Part shown: piece after piece, positions 42,743-51,907 of the stretch
Layout: every line of letters begins with the position of its first letter
How positions within the stretch are numbered: position 1 is the first letter of the stretch
Assembly (NCBI RefSeq): GCF_001668575.1
Contig: NZ_LZMD01000108.1
Span: 57,777 to 121,776 of the forward strand
Length of the DNA stretch: 64,000 bases
Reading direction: 5' to 3'
Origin: Mycobacterium sp. 1164985.4
Lineage (GTDB): Bacteria; Actinomycetota; Actinomycetes; Mycobacteriales; Mycobacteriaceae
Notes under the pieces: generated by a model
What the model saw: only the letters and a program-made list of their open reading frames with translations
The model's database searches: none
What the model was told of the DNA's origin: nothing
Made by a program: the position numbers and the translations under genes

Positions 42743-44716
42743 ATGACCACCACTGCGGAACATCTGCGCAACGCGCTCGACGGCCGTTGGCGCGATGTGA
42801 AGAACCGGCTGCGCGAAGAACTGTCCAGCGAGATCTTCCGCCCGCACTACACCCCGAACACCGTCATCGCAAGGACCAAGGTCGCCGAGCAGCTGAAGAT
42901 CATGGCGGCCCAGGGTTCGGCCGAGGACGGATTCAAGAAGGAACACGGCGGCAACGGCGATGTCGGCGCCGCGGTGACCCAAATCGAGATGCTGGCGATG
43001 TCTGACCTCTCGCTGATGGTCAAGGCCGGTGTGCAGTGGGGCCTTTTCGGCGGTGCGATCGAGAACCTCGGCACCGAGCGCCATCACGAGAAATACGTCC
43101 GCCGGATCATCGACTGCGACCTGCTCGGCTGTTTCGCGATGACCGAGACGGGCCACGGCAGCAACGTGCAGGCGTTGGAGACCACCGCGACGTACGACCC
43201 GGCGACCGAAGAGTTCATCATCGACTCGCCGACACCCACCTCGCGCAAGGACTACATCGGCGGAGCCGCCGAAACCGCCCGGATGGCAGCGGTATTCGCG
43301 CAGCTGATCACGCCGGACGGCGTCGGTCACGGTGTGCACTGTGTGCTGGTGCCGATCCGCGACGAAGAGGGTAATGACCTGCCGGGCATCACCACGTCGG
43401 ACTGCCACTACAAAGGCGGTCTGCCGGGCGTCGACAACGGTCGGATTCAATTCGACAAGGTTCGGGTCCCGCGCGAGAACCTCCTCAACAAGTACGGTGA
43501 CGTGGCCCCGGACGGCACCTACAGTTCGCCGATCGAGAATCCCGGCAGACGATTCTTCACGATGCTGGGCACCCTGGTGCGCGGGCGCGTCACGGTGGGC
43601 GGGAGCGCGGCGGCCGCGGCCCGCGTCGCGCTCGACATTGCGACGCGATATGCGTTGCAGCGCAGGCAGTTCGAGGCGCCCGGGGCAGACCACGAGGTGG
43701 TCATCATGGACTACCTGGTGCACCAGCGTCGGCTGCTGCCCTTGATCGCGAAGTCCTACGCGCTGCAGTTCGCGCAGAACGAGCTCGTCGCGAAGTGCCA
43801 CGATCTGCAGAGTGCCGAGAACCCCGACCCGGAGGAGCAGCGCGAGCTCGAGGCACGGGCGGCCGGGTTGAAGGCGGTCAACACCTGGCACGCCACGCAG
43901 GCGATCCAGGAAGCGCGCGAAGCATGCGGCGGCGCAGGCTACATGGCCGAGAACCGGCTCATTGCGCTGAAGGCCGACACCGACGTGTTCACCACGTTCG
44001 AGGGCGACAATCACGTGCTGATTCAACTCGTGGCCAAGCAGTTGCTCACCGCGTACGCCGACGACATCAAGAGCATGAGTCCGGTCGAATGGGTGCGATT
44101 CGCCGCGAACTTCGCCGGTGAACGGGTGCTGAAACGTACTGCGGCCGAGACGATCATGCAGACCATCCTCGATACGCGGCAGGACAACGAGGAGGAAGGC
44201 AGCCTCTTCAACCGCGGCACCCAGGTCAAGATGTTCGAGGACCGCGAAGAGTACATGATCTCCACCGTGGCGCGCCGGTTGCAGGGCAAGTCGAAGGAGA
44301 TGAGCGAGTTCGACGCCTTCAACGCCGTGCAGGACCACGTGCTGCACAGCGCCCAGGCCCACATCGACCGGGTGATCCTCGAGGCGTTCGTCGCGGGCAT
44401 CGATGCCTGTGAGGACGAAGAGGCACGGACGATCCTGAACATGGTGTGCGATCTGTACGCCCTGTCGGCGATCGAAGAGGACAAGGCGTGGTTCATCGAG
44501 CACCGCTACATCTCCACCGAGCGGGCCAAGGCCGTCACCCGCGGCATCAACGAGCGGTGCCGGTCGCTACGCCCGTACGCCGAACTGCTCGTCGACGGGT
44601 TCGGCATTCCAGAACAGTTGCGCTACGCGGAGATGCTGCACCCCGAGCACATTCCCGACGCCGAGGAGCACATTGAGCAGCACGCGATCAGTTCGGGGAC
44701 GATCGAGCCGAAGTAG
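42743..44716 (+). CDS. Acyl-CoA oxidase-like acyl-CoA dehydrogenase
   Basis: This 657-residue protein, much longer than a normal FadE, has acyl-CoA oxidase architecture: a dehydrogenase core with CFAMTETGHGSNVQALETTAT, KGGLPGVDNGRIQFDKVRVPRENLL split by loops, and an extra C-terminal helical domain. TFEGDNHVLIQL carries the glutamate equivalent to the catalytic base of peroxisomal acyl-CoA oxidases. It may pass electrons to O2 or to ETF; sequence alone does not tell. ATG 42743 is chosen over an upstream GTG-like start at 42665. It stands alone as a transcription unit. Confidence 0.82.
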   Translation: MTTTAEHLRNALDGRWRDVKNRLREELSSEIFRPHYTPNTVIARTKVAEQLKIMAAQGSAEDGFKKEHGGNGDVGAAVTQIEMLAMSDLSLMVKAGVQWGLFGGAIENLGTERHHEKYVRRIIDCDLLGCFAMTETGHGSNVQALETTATYDPATEEFIIDSPTPTSRKDYIGGAAETARMAAVFAQLITPDGVGHGVHCVLVPIRDEEGNDLPGITTSDCHYKGGLPGVDNGRIQFDKVRVPRENLLNKYGDVAPDGTYSSPIENPGRRFFTMLGTLVRGRVTVGGSAAAAARVALDIATRYALQRRQFEAPGADHEVVIMDYLVHQRRLLPLIAKSYALQFAQNELVAKCHDLQSAENPDPEEQRELEARAAGLKAVNTWHATQAIQEAREACGGAGYMAENRLIALKADTDVFTTFEGDNHVLIQLVAKQLLTAYADDIKSMSPVEWVRFAANFAGERVLKRTAAETIMQTILDTRQDNEEEGSLFNRGTQVKMFEDREEYMISTVARRLQGKSKEMSEFDAFNAVQDHVLHSAQAHIDRVILEAFVAGIDACEDEEARTILNMVCDLYALSAIEEDKAWFIEHRYISTERAKAVTRGINERCRSLRPYAELLVDGFGIPEQLRYAEMLHPEHIPDAEEHIEQHAISSGTIEPK

Positions 44717-44736
44717 TTCCTGCTTAGACGGCGGTA

Positions 44737-44755
44737 TTGGGCGGCCTGCCCCCAA
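44737..44755. terminator. Possible hairpin between convergent genes
   Basis: TTGGG (44737-44741) can pair with CCCAA (44751-44755) around a GC-rich 9-nt loop, 20 bp after the acyl-CoA oxidase-like gene. No U tract follows. It is weak evidence for a terminator. Confidence 0.3.
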
Positions 44756-44927
44756 AGAGTACTGGCACGGAGGCGCGCATGTGGTTCGAGGCACGGGAGC
44801 GTCGTGAGGCCATTCTCGCGGCTAGCTTGTGCGCATTCGATAACTTCGGCACATGGTCCCTGCTGTAACGACACAGCGTGTCTGTGAAGTGAGCGGGGTG
44901 TTCCGATCACCGAGTGGTTACCGTCCA

Positions 44928-45131
44928 TCAGAAGGTCGGCAACGTGATAGTCGGCAGAGTCGGCAAAGTCGGCATGGTGACCGTCGGCATGGTCGGCATG
45001 GTCGGCATGGTCGGCAAAGTCGGCATGGTGACCGTCGGTACGGTCGGCATGGTCGGCATGGTGACCGTCGGCACGGTCGGCATGGTCGGCAAAGTCGGCA
45101 TAGTGACCGTCGGGACGGTCGGCAGAGTTGG
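44928..45131. repeat. 9-bp periodic coding minisatellite
   Basis: On the plus strand the unit is close to GGTCGGCAT, repeated about twenty times with GGTGACC interruptions at regular intervals, giving a higher-order pattern. It encodes the PTx tail of the secreted protein on the minus strand. All units are multiples of three bases, so copy-number changes would keep the frame. Confidence 0.85.
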
Positions 45132-45446
45132 CAGGAACACATCGATCGGCGGGGCGTTGAGCCCTCCCGGAATCACTGGCCAGGACCACACCGTCGCACC
45201 CATGGCGGGGTTGATGGGACCCGGACCGTACCAGAAAGCATCAGCATCCAGGGCATAGGGTTGCTGTGCTAACTGCAGGCCTGGCGTGACCGGCGAGGGG
45301 GCGGCACTCGCTACACCACCCGCGCTTACTCCCAGGATGCCGATGCCCAGCGCACCGGAGACAATTGCGGCATAGGTAGCCATTTTCAGATTCACAACGC
45401 ACCCCATCAAAGTCACAACCAAACGCTGTCGAAAGCGCAACACCAT
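44928..45446 (-). CDS. Secreted Pro-Thr repeat protein
   Basis: This 172-residue protein has a long signal sequence (hydrophobic 23-47, cleavage near ASA-AP at 49) and a short unique domain (about 50-105, with FWYGPGPINPAMG and WSWPVIPGG). The tail (106-172) is built of PTx tripeptides (x = L, M, V) interrupted by PTVTM. ATG 45446 is chosen because AAAGGAG stands 6 bp upstream. The tail should form an extended polyproline-like rod, and its many Thr-Pro sites are good candidates for O-mannosylation at the cell surface. I know no characterised orthologue. It is convergent with the acyl-CoA oxidase-like gene. Confidence 0.75.
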   Translation of the reverse strand: MVLRFRQRLVVTLMGCVVNLKMATYAAIVSGALGIGILGVSAGGVASAAPSPVTPGLQLAQQPYALDADAFWYGPGPINPAMGATVWSWPVIPGGLNAPPIDVFLPTLPTVPTVTMPTLPTMPTVPTVTMPTMPTVPTVTMPTLPTMPTMPTMPTVTMPTLPTLPTITLPTF

Positions 45447-45753
45447 CGTGCTCCTTTCGAGGTGCGACGTGAAGAGGGTTATGGCTATCCGCCCACAGCG
45501 ACACCGGTGCGGGTGATCGACCCGCGCTGACGCGCGTCCTACTTCCATGATTGGCCGGTGATCGTGCGCCAGACGACAGCTCTCGGCGGCTGACCGATGA
45601 TGCCAGGCAGGCCAGTGCGCGACGACCAGATTTGACGCTTCGCCGCTTGGCTACGGCTCGGTGCAGGCCCTCGATGGCACTTAGCGGTTCAGTTCTGCAG
45701 TTGGACTCAACATCGCATTCCGTTTTGCGAGCTTGTCCAAAGTGGCTCTGATT
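45447..45753. other. Non-coding gap upstream of the Pro-Thr protein
   Basis: These 307 bp lie between the start of the secreted repeat protein and the 3' end of tRNA-Asn. The part next to 45446 must hold the promoter of the repeat protein gene. I see no convincing gene, repeat, terminator or attachment-site duplication in the rest. Confidence 0.5.
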
Positions 45754-45829
<76 letters not shown>

Positions 45830-45976
45830 CTGCTCGCCCGCGATCTCGCTCTGCGGGGGACGGGGGTTGACTCTAGCGTACGTGTCGGCGCCGCCGCCAA
45901 TACGCCGCCTCCGCTCGCGCTCTCAGGTGCGTGAGGCAGGATGGAGCACAACGCACCATCGTTTGGAAGGGACCCC

Positions 45977-46231
45977 GTGATCGGGTATTTCGTCGTATTG
46001 GGTGTCGGCTACGTACTCGGCTCCAAGGCCGGCCGACGCCGGTATGAGCAGATCGCCGGAACCTATAAGGCGGTCACCGAGAGCCCCGCCGCCAAGGCCG
46101 TGATCGACGCCGGACGCCGCAAGATTGCTGACCGGGTCTCGCCGGACCCGCCGCTGGTCAAGTTGACCGAGATCGAGAACGGAACCGAGGTCATCGGCCC
46201 CGAGACCGCGCAGGTGAGAAGGGCCCGGTAG
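45977..46231 (+). CDS. Small conserved protein (Rv2342-like)
   Basis: This 84-residue protein has one N-terminal hydrophobic segment (YFVVLGVGYVLGSKAG) followed by a basic helix (GRRRYEQIAGTYKAV). GTG 45977 follows GGAAGGGA (45965-45972); an in-frame ATG at 45941 lacks a ribosome site. Length, motif and position beside dnaG match M. tuberculosis Rv2342, whose function is unknown. It is probably a small membrane-anchored protein related to YtxH-like stress proteins (the GSKAGRRRYE pattern), which is a tentative link. Confidence 0.78.
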   Translation: MIGYFVVLGVGYVLGSKAGRRRYEQIAGTYKAVTESPAAKAVIDAGRRKIADRVSPDPPLVKLTEIENGTEVIGPETAQVRRAR

Positions 46232-46233
46232 GG

Positions 46234-46539
46234 CTAGAAGCCCGTACCGTTGCCGTAGATCCGGCCCGGGAGCAGGGGTCCGGTGGTGACGCCGGCCCCG
46301 TCGGGTCCGTTGAGGCCGAACTGCGGTGTTCCGACATTGATGCCGTTGCCGTTGGAGACCCCGAGGCAGTGGCCGTCTTCCTTGTTCCCGAACCATGCCA
46401 GGCATTGGCCGAGCGGCTGGCCGGCATCGGACGTACTCCCCAGAACGGAGGCGGCGATCGGGGCCGCGACCGCAGCGACGACGAATGCGCCGGCGGCGAT
46501 GAAACGCCGCGCCCGGTTGTTGGTCGATGTCACGTGCAC
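46234..46539 (-). CDS. Small secreted protein, unknown function
   Basis: This 101-residue protein has a Tat-like or Sec signal (NNRARRFIAAGAFVVAAVAAP) and a mature part with two cysteines in QCLAWFGNKEDGHCLGVSNG, followed by a Gly- and Asn-rich tail. It starts at GTG 46539 or GTG 46533. The Cys-x12-Cys spacing suggests a single disulfide loop. I do not recognise a characterised homologue. It is convergent with the Rv2342-like gene, with only 2 bp between the stop codons. Confidence 0.65.
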   Translation of the reverse strand: MHVTSTNNRARRFIAAGAFVVAAVAAPIAASVLGSTSDAGQPLGQCLAWFGNKEDGHCLGVSNGNGINVGTPQFGLNGPDGAGVTTGPLLPGRIYGNGTGF

Positions 46540-46597
46540 GCCTTCCTGACCGTTCCCACGGTTGTATAGCGCGCTTACCCTATCGCGTTACCGCCGA

Positions 46598-48526
46598 CTA
46601 CGCAGAGATGTCGTCTCCGCTGGCCTGTTCGAGCAGGCTGCGACGATACGCCTCCATCGCGACCAGGTCGCCGAACAGCGCGTGGTACTCGTCGCCCTGT
46701 TCGACCGGCGACATCCGCTGGAGTTTGGACTTGACCTCGGCGATCTGGCGGCCCACCCACACTTCCTGCAATCGGGCCAGCACCCCGCCGATGTAGCGCG
46801 GCAAGCGCTCGTCGTCGACGACGTTGATGGCCTCGACGCCGAGTTCGTTGACCAGGCTCGCCGCGGCCGGCACCTCCGTCTTGGACCGGACCGTCTCGAT
46901 CCATTCCGCACCCGATTGGCCCGTCGACGTACCACCGGCGGCGCCGATCGCCGAACGCACCGCCGCATAACCCGGATGAGTGAAGCTTTCGACGGTCAGC
47001 GAGTCGAACACCGGCCCCGCCAGTGCCGGATACTGCAGAGCCGCCTTGAGCGCTTCGCGCTGCGGCCACAGCGTCGGGTCGGCCGGGTCGGGCCGCGCGC
47101 CCAGATCCGGGCTGCGCGACCGGCGTGGCTGCGCCTGGTCGTTGGCGCGCCTGCGCCCTCCGCGTTCGGGCAGGCCGCGCTTCTGCGCCTCCTCGCGAAC
47201 CCGGCTCAGCACTTGCGCCTCGTCGGCCCAGCCCACCCAGCCCGTCAGCCGCCGCGCGTACTCGTCGCGCAGCATCGGCTCCTTGATGCGGGCCACCATC
47301 GGCACGCACCGGCGCAGGGCGGCGACGCGACCCTCCGCGCTGTCGAGGTCGTGTTCGGCCAGTGCGGTGCGAATGGCGAACTCGAACAACGGCGTTCGGC
47401 GCGCCACCAGGTCGCGCAGCGCACCGTCGCCGAACTGAAGCCGGATGTCACACGGATCCATGCCGGCTAATTTGTCTTCTGAGGCGACCGCGACGAACGA
47501 CTGCCCGGCCAGGTTCTGCTCACCCTCGAACGCCTTGATCGCCGCGGCGCGACCCGCGGCGTCGCCGTCGAAGACGTAGATCAGTTCGCCGCGAAAGAAG
47601 TTGTCGTCCATCATGAGTCGGCGCAGCATCGACAGGTGCTCGTCGCCGAACGCCGTTCCGCACGACGCGACCGCCGTCGTCACCCCGGCCAGATGCATCG
47701 CCATCACGTCGGTGTAGCCCTCGACCACGACCGCCTGGTGGCCCTTGGCGATGTCGCGTTTGGCCAGATCCAAGCCGAACAGCACCCCCGACTTCTTGTA
47801 CAGAACCGTCTCCGGGGTGTTCACGTACTTGGCTTCCATCGGATCGTCGTCGAAGATCCGCCGGGCACCGAAGCCGATCACCTCGCCACCGCTGGCTTTG
47901 ATCGGCCACAGCAGCCGACGGTGAAAGCGGTCCATCGGGCCGCGTTTGCCCTCTCGTGACAGACCGGCCGCCTCGAGCTCCTTGAACTCAAAACCCTTGC
48001 GCAGCAGGTGTTTCGTCAATGAATCCCAACCCGACGGCGCGAACCCGCAGCCGAATCGTTTGGCAGCCTGACCGTCGAAGTTCCTCTCGATCAGGTATTG
48101 GCGCGCGGGAGCGGCCTCATCGGACTCCAGCGCGGCCGCATAGAACTCCTGTGCTGCCGCGTTGGCGGCGAGCAGCCTGCTGCGGCTACCGCGGTCGCGC
48201 TGCACATTGGTGGTCGAGCCGCCGGTGTAGGTGATGGTGTAGCCGACGCGGTCGGCGAGCAGTTCGACCGACTCCACGAAGCTGACGTGCTCGATCTTCT
48301 GGACGAACGCATAGACGTCGCCGCCCTCCCCACAACCGAAGCAGTGGAAGTGGCCGTGATTCGGCCGCACGTGGAACGACGGCGACTTCTCGTCGTGGAA
48401 CGGGCACAACCCCTTCATGGAGTCCGCGCCTGCACGGCGCAACTGCACGTAGTCGCCGACGACGTCCTCGATGCGAACCTGCTCACGAATGGCCGCGATG
48501 TCGCGATCAGGAATACGGCCGGCCAC
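46598..48526 (-). CDS. dnaG: DNA primase
   Basis: This 642-residue primase makes RNA primers at the replication fork. The N-terminal CHC2 zinc finger is complete (Cys41, His44, Cys62, Cys65 in CPFHDEKSPSFH and HCFGCGEGG). The TOPRIM region includes VVEGYTDVMAMH near residue 270 and a later YVFDGDAAGRAAAIKAFE metal site. The C-terminal DnaB-binding domain is present, so the protein is full length. It is orthologous by position to Rv2343c and followed closely on the same strand side by dgt (upstream). Confidence 0.97.
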   Translation of the reverse strand: MAGRIPDRDIAAIREQVRIEDVVGDYVQLRRAGADSMKGLCPFHDEKSPSFHVRPNHGHFHCFGCGEGGDVYAFVQKIEHVSFVESVELLADRVGYTITYTGGSTTNVQRDRGSRSRLLAANAAAQEFYAAALESDEAAPARQYLIERNFDGQAAKRFGCGFAPSGWDSLTKHLLRKGFEFKELEAAGLSREGKRGPMDRFHRRLLWPIKASGGEVIGFGARRIFDDDPMEAKYVNTPETVLYKKSGVLFGLDLAKRDIAKGHQAVVVEGYTDVMAMHLAGVTTAVASCGTAFGDEHLSMLRRLMMDDNFFRGELIYVFDGDAAGRAAAIKAFEGEQNLAGQSFVAVASEDKLAGMDPCDIRLQFGDGALRDLVARRTPLFEFAIRTALAEHDLDSAEGRVAALRRCVPMVARIKEPMLRDEYARRLTGWVGWADEAQVLSRVREEAQKRGLPERGGRRRANDQAQPRRSRSPDLGARPDPADPTLWPQREALKAALQYPALAGPVFDSLTVESFTHPGYAAVRSAIGAAGGTSTGQSGAEWIETVRSKTEVPAAASLVNELGVEAINVVDDERLPRYIGGVLARLQEVWVGRQIAEVKSKLQRMSPVEQGDEYHALFGDLVAMEAYRRSLLEQASGDDISA

Positions 48527-48557
48527 CGGGCCAGTCTAGAGCGCCCCGCGCGAACGC

Positions 48558-49835
48558 CTAGGCGGGTTCCAGGCGCTCGAGACGCCCTTCGGTGAAGGAC
48601 GCCACCTGGTCGATGACCACCCGCAGGCGGGCGCCGTCGTCACCGGCCGCGTTGTATGCAGGCACGAAGATCGGATCGAGCGTGGCGGGTGCTCTCGCGG
48701 CGACCCACTCCACCACCCGGTGCACGCGTTCGCGCTGCCGCGCCTGCAACTCCAGGTGCCGCGGGTCCGACATGATGAACTGCAGCGCCAGGATCTTGAG
48801 CACCGCGACCTCGGCCCGCACCAGATCGGGGATGCGCAGGTCGGCCTGGTAGCGGACCAGCGGGCCCCGGCCGGATTCCGCGCGGGTCGCCGCGATGGCC
48901 GCCGACGCGAACCGGCCGACCAGTTCGCTCGTCAGCTTCTTGAGCGCAACGGACGCCGCCAGGGTGCCGTCGTACTTACCGACCGCGGCAACCACCGGCA
49001 GGCTCGAGAGCCGCGTCGCCGCTGCCACCAGGTCGTCGGCACGCATTCCGCCGCCCATCCCGCTCGACTCCCCCAGCCGACCCAGCACCGCCGCGGCGTC
49101 GCTGTCGGCCAGCACCCGCATGTCGATGCGACCGGACACCACGCCGTCCTCGACGTCGTGCACCGAATAGGCGACGTCGTCAGCCCAGTCCATGACCTGG
49201 GCCTCCAGGCACGGCTTCTCCGCGGGTGCGTCGGCGCGCACCCAGTCGGCGACGGGCAGGTCATCGGTATAGAAGCCGAACTTGGTCGGCCGCGTCCAGC
49301 GTTGCCACGGGTACTTGGTGACCGCGTCCAGCGCGGCTCGGGTGAGGTTCAGGCCCGCGCTCTGCTTCTGCGCGTCAACGACTTTCGGTTCGAGACGGGT
49401 CAGGATTCGAAAGTTCTGGGCGTTGCCCTCGAAACCACCGCAGTCGGCGGCGATCTCATTCAGGGCGCGCTCGCCGTTGTGACCGTAGGGCGGGTGCCCG
49501 ATGTCGTGAGCCAGGCCGGCGAGGTCGACGAGGTCGGGATCGCAACCCAGGCCGATGGCCATCCCGCGGCCGATCTGGGCGACCTCGAGCGAATGGGTGA
49601 GCCGGGTGCGCGGCGTCTCGCCCTGACGCGGGCCGACGACCTGAGTCTTGTCCGCCAGCCGGCGCAGCGCCGCACAGTGCAGGACCCGGGCACGGTCGCG
49701 GGCGAAATCGGTGCGGTGCTCGGTGTCGGTGCCCGGGAGCGCGGCGCCCTTCGGGAGCTCGACCACCCATCGCTCGCGGTCGAACTCGTTGTAGGAATCC
49801 CCGTTGCCTGTCACCGACGGATAGTCTGCCAGCAC
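48558..49835 (-). CDS. dgt: dGTPase-like deoxynucleoside triphosphate triphosphohydrolase
   Basis: This 425-residue HD-domain enzyme shows RVLHCAALRRLADKTQV, TRLTHSLEVAQIGRG and LAHDIGHPPYGHNGE, with the metal-binding His and Asp residues. The family hydrolyses dNTPs to nucleoside and triphosphate and so shapes nucleotide pools. GTG 49835 is used, with GTG 49814 as an alternative. It lies 31 bp upstream of dnaG and probably forms an operon with it, and is divergent from the TPM-domain gene. The M. tuberculosis counterpart is Rv2344c. Confidence 0.93.
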   Translation of the reverse strand: MLADYPSVTGNGDSYNEFDRERWVVELPKGAALPGTDTEHRTDFARDRARVLHCAALRRLADKTQVVGPRQGETPRTRLTHSLEVAQIGRGMAIGLGCDPDLVDLAGLAHDIGHPPYGHNGERALNEIAADCGGFEGNAQNFRILTRLEPKVVDAQKQSAGLNLTRAALDAVTKYPWQRWTRPTKFGFYTDDLPVADWVRADAPAEKPCLEAQVMDWADDVAYSVHDVEDGVVSGRIDMRVLADSDAAAVLGRLGESSGMGGGMRADDLVAAATRLSSLPVVAAVGKYDGTLAASVALKKLTSELVGRFASAAIAATRAESGRGPLVRYQADLRIPDLVRAEVAVLKILALQFIMSDPRHLELQARQRERVHRVVEWVAARAPATLDPIFVPAYNAAGDDGARLRVVIDQVASFTEGRLERLEPA

Positions 49836-49873
49836 CGACCGGCCCCACCGCGTCGCGCACTAGATTGGCGGGC

Positions 49874-51886
49874 ATGCGCCTCGTCCGCCTGCTGACCCTC
49901 GTGCTCGCCATGCTCACCGCCGGTGCCCTGATCGCGCCGACGGTGTCCGCCGAGCCGCCGTTTCGACTTCCGGGCTACGTCACCGACAACGTGGGCGTCC
50001 TCGACAGCGCCGGCCGGGCGGAGGTGACGTCGGCGATCGACTCGCTCTACAACAGCCGCAAGACGCGGCTGTGGGTCGTTTACGTCGACTCGTTCGACCG
50101 TCAGTCGGCCGAGACCTGGGCGCGCAACACCATGCGCGCGAGCGACCTGGGTTCCTATGACGCCCTGCTCGCGGTGGCCACGGTCGACCGCTCGTACGCG
50201 TTCCTGGTGCCCGATAGCGCCACCGAGTTGAGCTCGAGCCGGGTGGACAGCGTGCGGCGCAACGACATCGAACCCGCACTGCGGCAGAGCGACTGGGCCG
50301 GGGCGGCGGTCGCGGCGGCCGATGGGCTCGCGGCGTCGAGTAGTTCCGGCAGCCTCAGCTGGGTTGGGCTGCTCGTGGCGCTCGGCGTGATCGCGCTGGC
50401 GGTCGTGGTGCTGATGATCTGGCGTCGGCGTCGGCGAAGCAAGCGTCGCGAGGCCGAGTTCGCCGCCGCGCGCCGAGTGGATCCCACCGATCCGCAGGCG
50501 TTGGCGTCGGTGTCGCTGGACGCCCTCGACGATCTGTCGCGCGCGATGGTGGTCGAGGTGGACAACGCGGTGCGCACCAGCGACCACGAGCTGGAGTTGG
50601 CCGTCGAGGAGTTCGGCGCGGAACGGACCGCGCCGTTCACGCGGGCGGTCAACAACGCGAAAACGACGCTCGCGCAGGCGTTCAACGTGCGGCAGATCCT
50701 CGACGACGCCATCCCGGAGACCCCGGCCCAGCGTCGCGACCTACTCACCCGCGTGGTGGTTGCGGCGGCCAAGGCCGACCGCGAGTTGGACGCGCAGCGG
50801 GACGCGTTCACCGAATTGCGGAACCTGGTCATCAACGCGCCGTCGAAGCTCGACGCGATGACCCAGCGGGTGGTCGACATCACCGCTCGGCTCGACCCGT
50901 CGCGCGAGAAGCTCACACAGCTGCACAGCGAGTTCGACGCGGCGGCGCTGAGCTCGGTGGACGGAAACGTCGACGCAGCCAGGGAACTGCTCACCTTCGC
51001 CGACGAGAACATCAGCCGCGGCCGCGAACTCGCCGCCCGTCCGGTGCCGGGCCGCCAGAGCGAACTCGTCGAGTGTGTGCGTGCGGCGGAGTCCGCATTG
51101 GTGCAGGCGCGTGGGTTGCTCGATGCGGTGGACAGCGCGGCCAGCGACATCCGGCGAGCCGCCGCCACGTTGCCCGCGACCATCGAGGACATCCAAAACG
51201 GCATCAAACAGGCCGGCGCGCTGCTCCAGCAGGGCAACGTGCCGCAAGCAGCGCAGCTGGCCGAGGCGCGCGACGCCGCGGCGGCCGCCGTCGCCATTGC
51301 CCAGCGCGAGAAAGCGACTGACCCGCTGGGCGCGTTCACCGAACTGACGAAGGCGGACGCGGACCTCGACCGGCTGCTGGCCGCTGTCGAAGAGGAGCGC
51401 GAGGCCGCCGAGCGGCTGAAACGCACGCTCGACGAGGCGCTGTTCACGGCGCGGTCGCGGGTCCGGTCGGTGTCGGACTTCATCGACACCCGCCGCGGCA
51501 TCATCGGGCCCGAGGCGCGCACCCGGCTGGCTGAGGCCGTCCGGCAGATCAGCGCCGCAGAAGAGAAGCGGGAGAGCGATCCCGCCGGGGCCATCGCCTA
51601 CGCCAACGGCGCCGCGATGCTCGCGTCGCAAGCGCAGAACCTGGCCAACGCCGACGTACAAAACGCGCACAACTCGTTCATGGGGCCGTTCGGTGGCGGC
51701 CGCGGCGGCGGGGGCAACATGGGCGCCGTCATCGGCGGCATTCTGATCGGCAACATCCTCAGCGGCGGGATGCGCGGCGGCTTCGGCGGTTTCGGCGGTG
51801 GCTTCGGCGGTGGCGGGTTCGGCCCCGGTTCGTTCGGCGGCTCCGGTGGCGGAGGCGGAATGTTCGGCGGCGGCGGTCGCTTCTAG
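49874..51886 (+). CDS. TPM-domain membrane protein (Rv2345-like)
   Basis: This 670-residue protein has a signal peptide (1 to about 27), an extracytoplasmic TPM domain (about 30-150, GYVTDNVGVLDSAGRAEV and LLAVATVDRSYAFLV) and one transmembrane helix at about 165-186 followed by RRRRRSKRRE. A long alpha-helical, coiled-coil-like cytoplasmic region (about 210-590) comes next, and the tail is glycine- and phenylalanine-rich. TPM domains occur in photosystem repair and some acid phosphatase-like proteins; the function here is unknown. ATG 49874 is preferred to an in-frame TTG at 49865. Position next to dgt matches Rv2345. Confidence 0.88.
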   Translation: MRLVRLLTLVLAMLTAGALIAPTVSAEPPFRLPGYVTDNVGVLDSAGRAEVTSAIDSLYNSRKTRLWVVYVDSFDRQSAETWARNTMRASDLGSYDALLAVATVDRSYAFLVPDSATELSSSRVDSVRRNDIEPALRQSDWAGAAVAAADGLAASSSSGSLSWVGLLVALGVIALAVVVLMIWRRRRRSKRREAEFAAARRVDPTDPQALASVSLDALDDLSRAMVVEVDNAVRTSDHELELAVEEFGAERTAPFTRAVNNAKTTLAQAFNVRQILDDAIPETPAQRRDLLTRVVVAAAKADRELDAQRDAFTELRNLVINAPSKLDAMTQRVVDITARLDPSREKLTQLHSEFDAAALSSVDGNVDAARELLTFADENISRGRELAARPVPGRQSELVECVRAAESALVQARGLLDAVDSAASDIRRAAATLPATIEDIQNGIKQAGALLQQGNVPQAAQLAEARDAAAAAVAIAQREKATDPLGAFTELTKADADLDRLLAAVEEEREAAERLKRTLDEALFTARSRVRSVSDFIDTRRGIIGPEARTRLAEAVRQISAAEEKRESDPAGAIAYANGAAMLASQAQNLANADVQNAHNSFMGPFGGGRGGGGNMGAVIGGILIGNILSGGMRGGFGGFGGGFGGGGFGPGSFGGSGGGGGMFGGGGRF

Positions 51887-51907
51887 GTCACCACGAAAAA
51901 TGATTGG

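Noticed and set aside
42638..44503. A 621-codon minus-strand frame opposite the acyl-CoA oxidase-like gene.
   Set aside because: The plus-strand frame carries clear family motifs; the opposite strand shows none.
44928..45131. Possible CRISPR array because of regular repeats.
   Set aside because: Units are about 9 bp with no unique spacers and they code for a Pro-Thr tail.
44914..45258. A plus-strand reading of the repeat region giving VGMVGKVGMV-type repeats.
   Set aside because: The minus strand has a strong ribosome site, a signal peptide and a sensible mature domain, so the plus frame is a mirror image.
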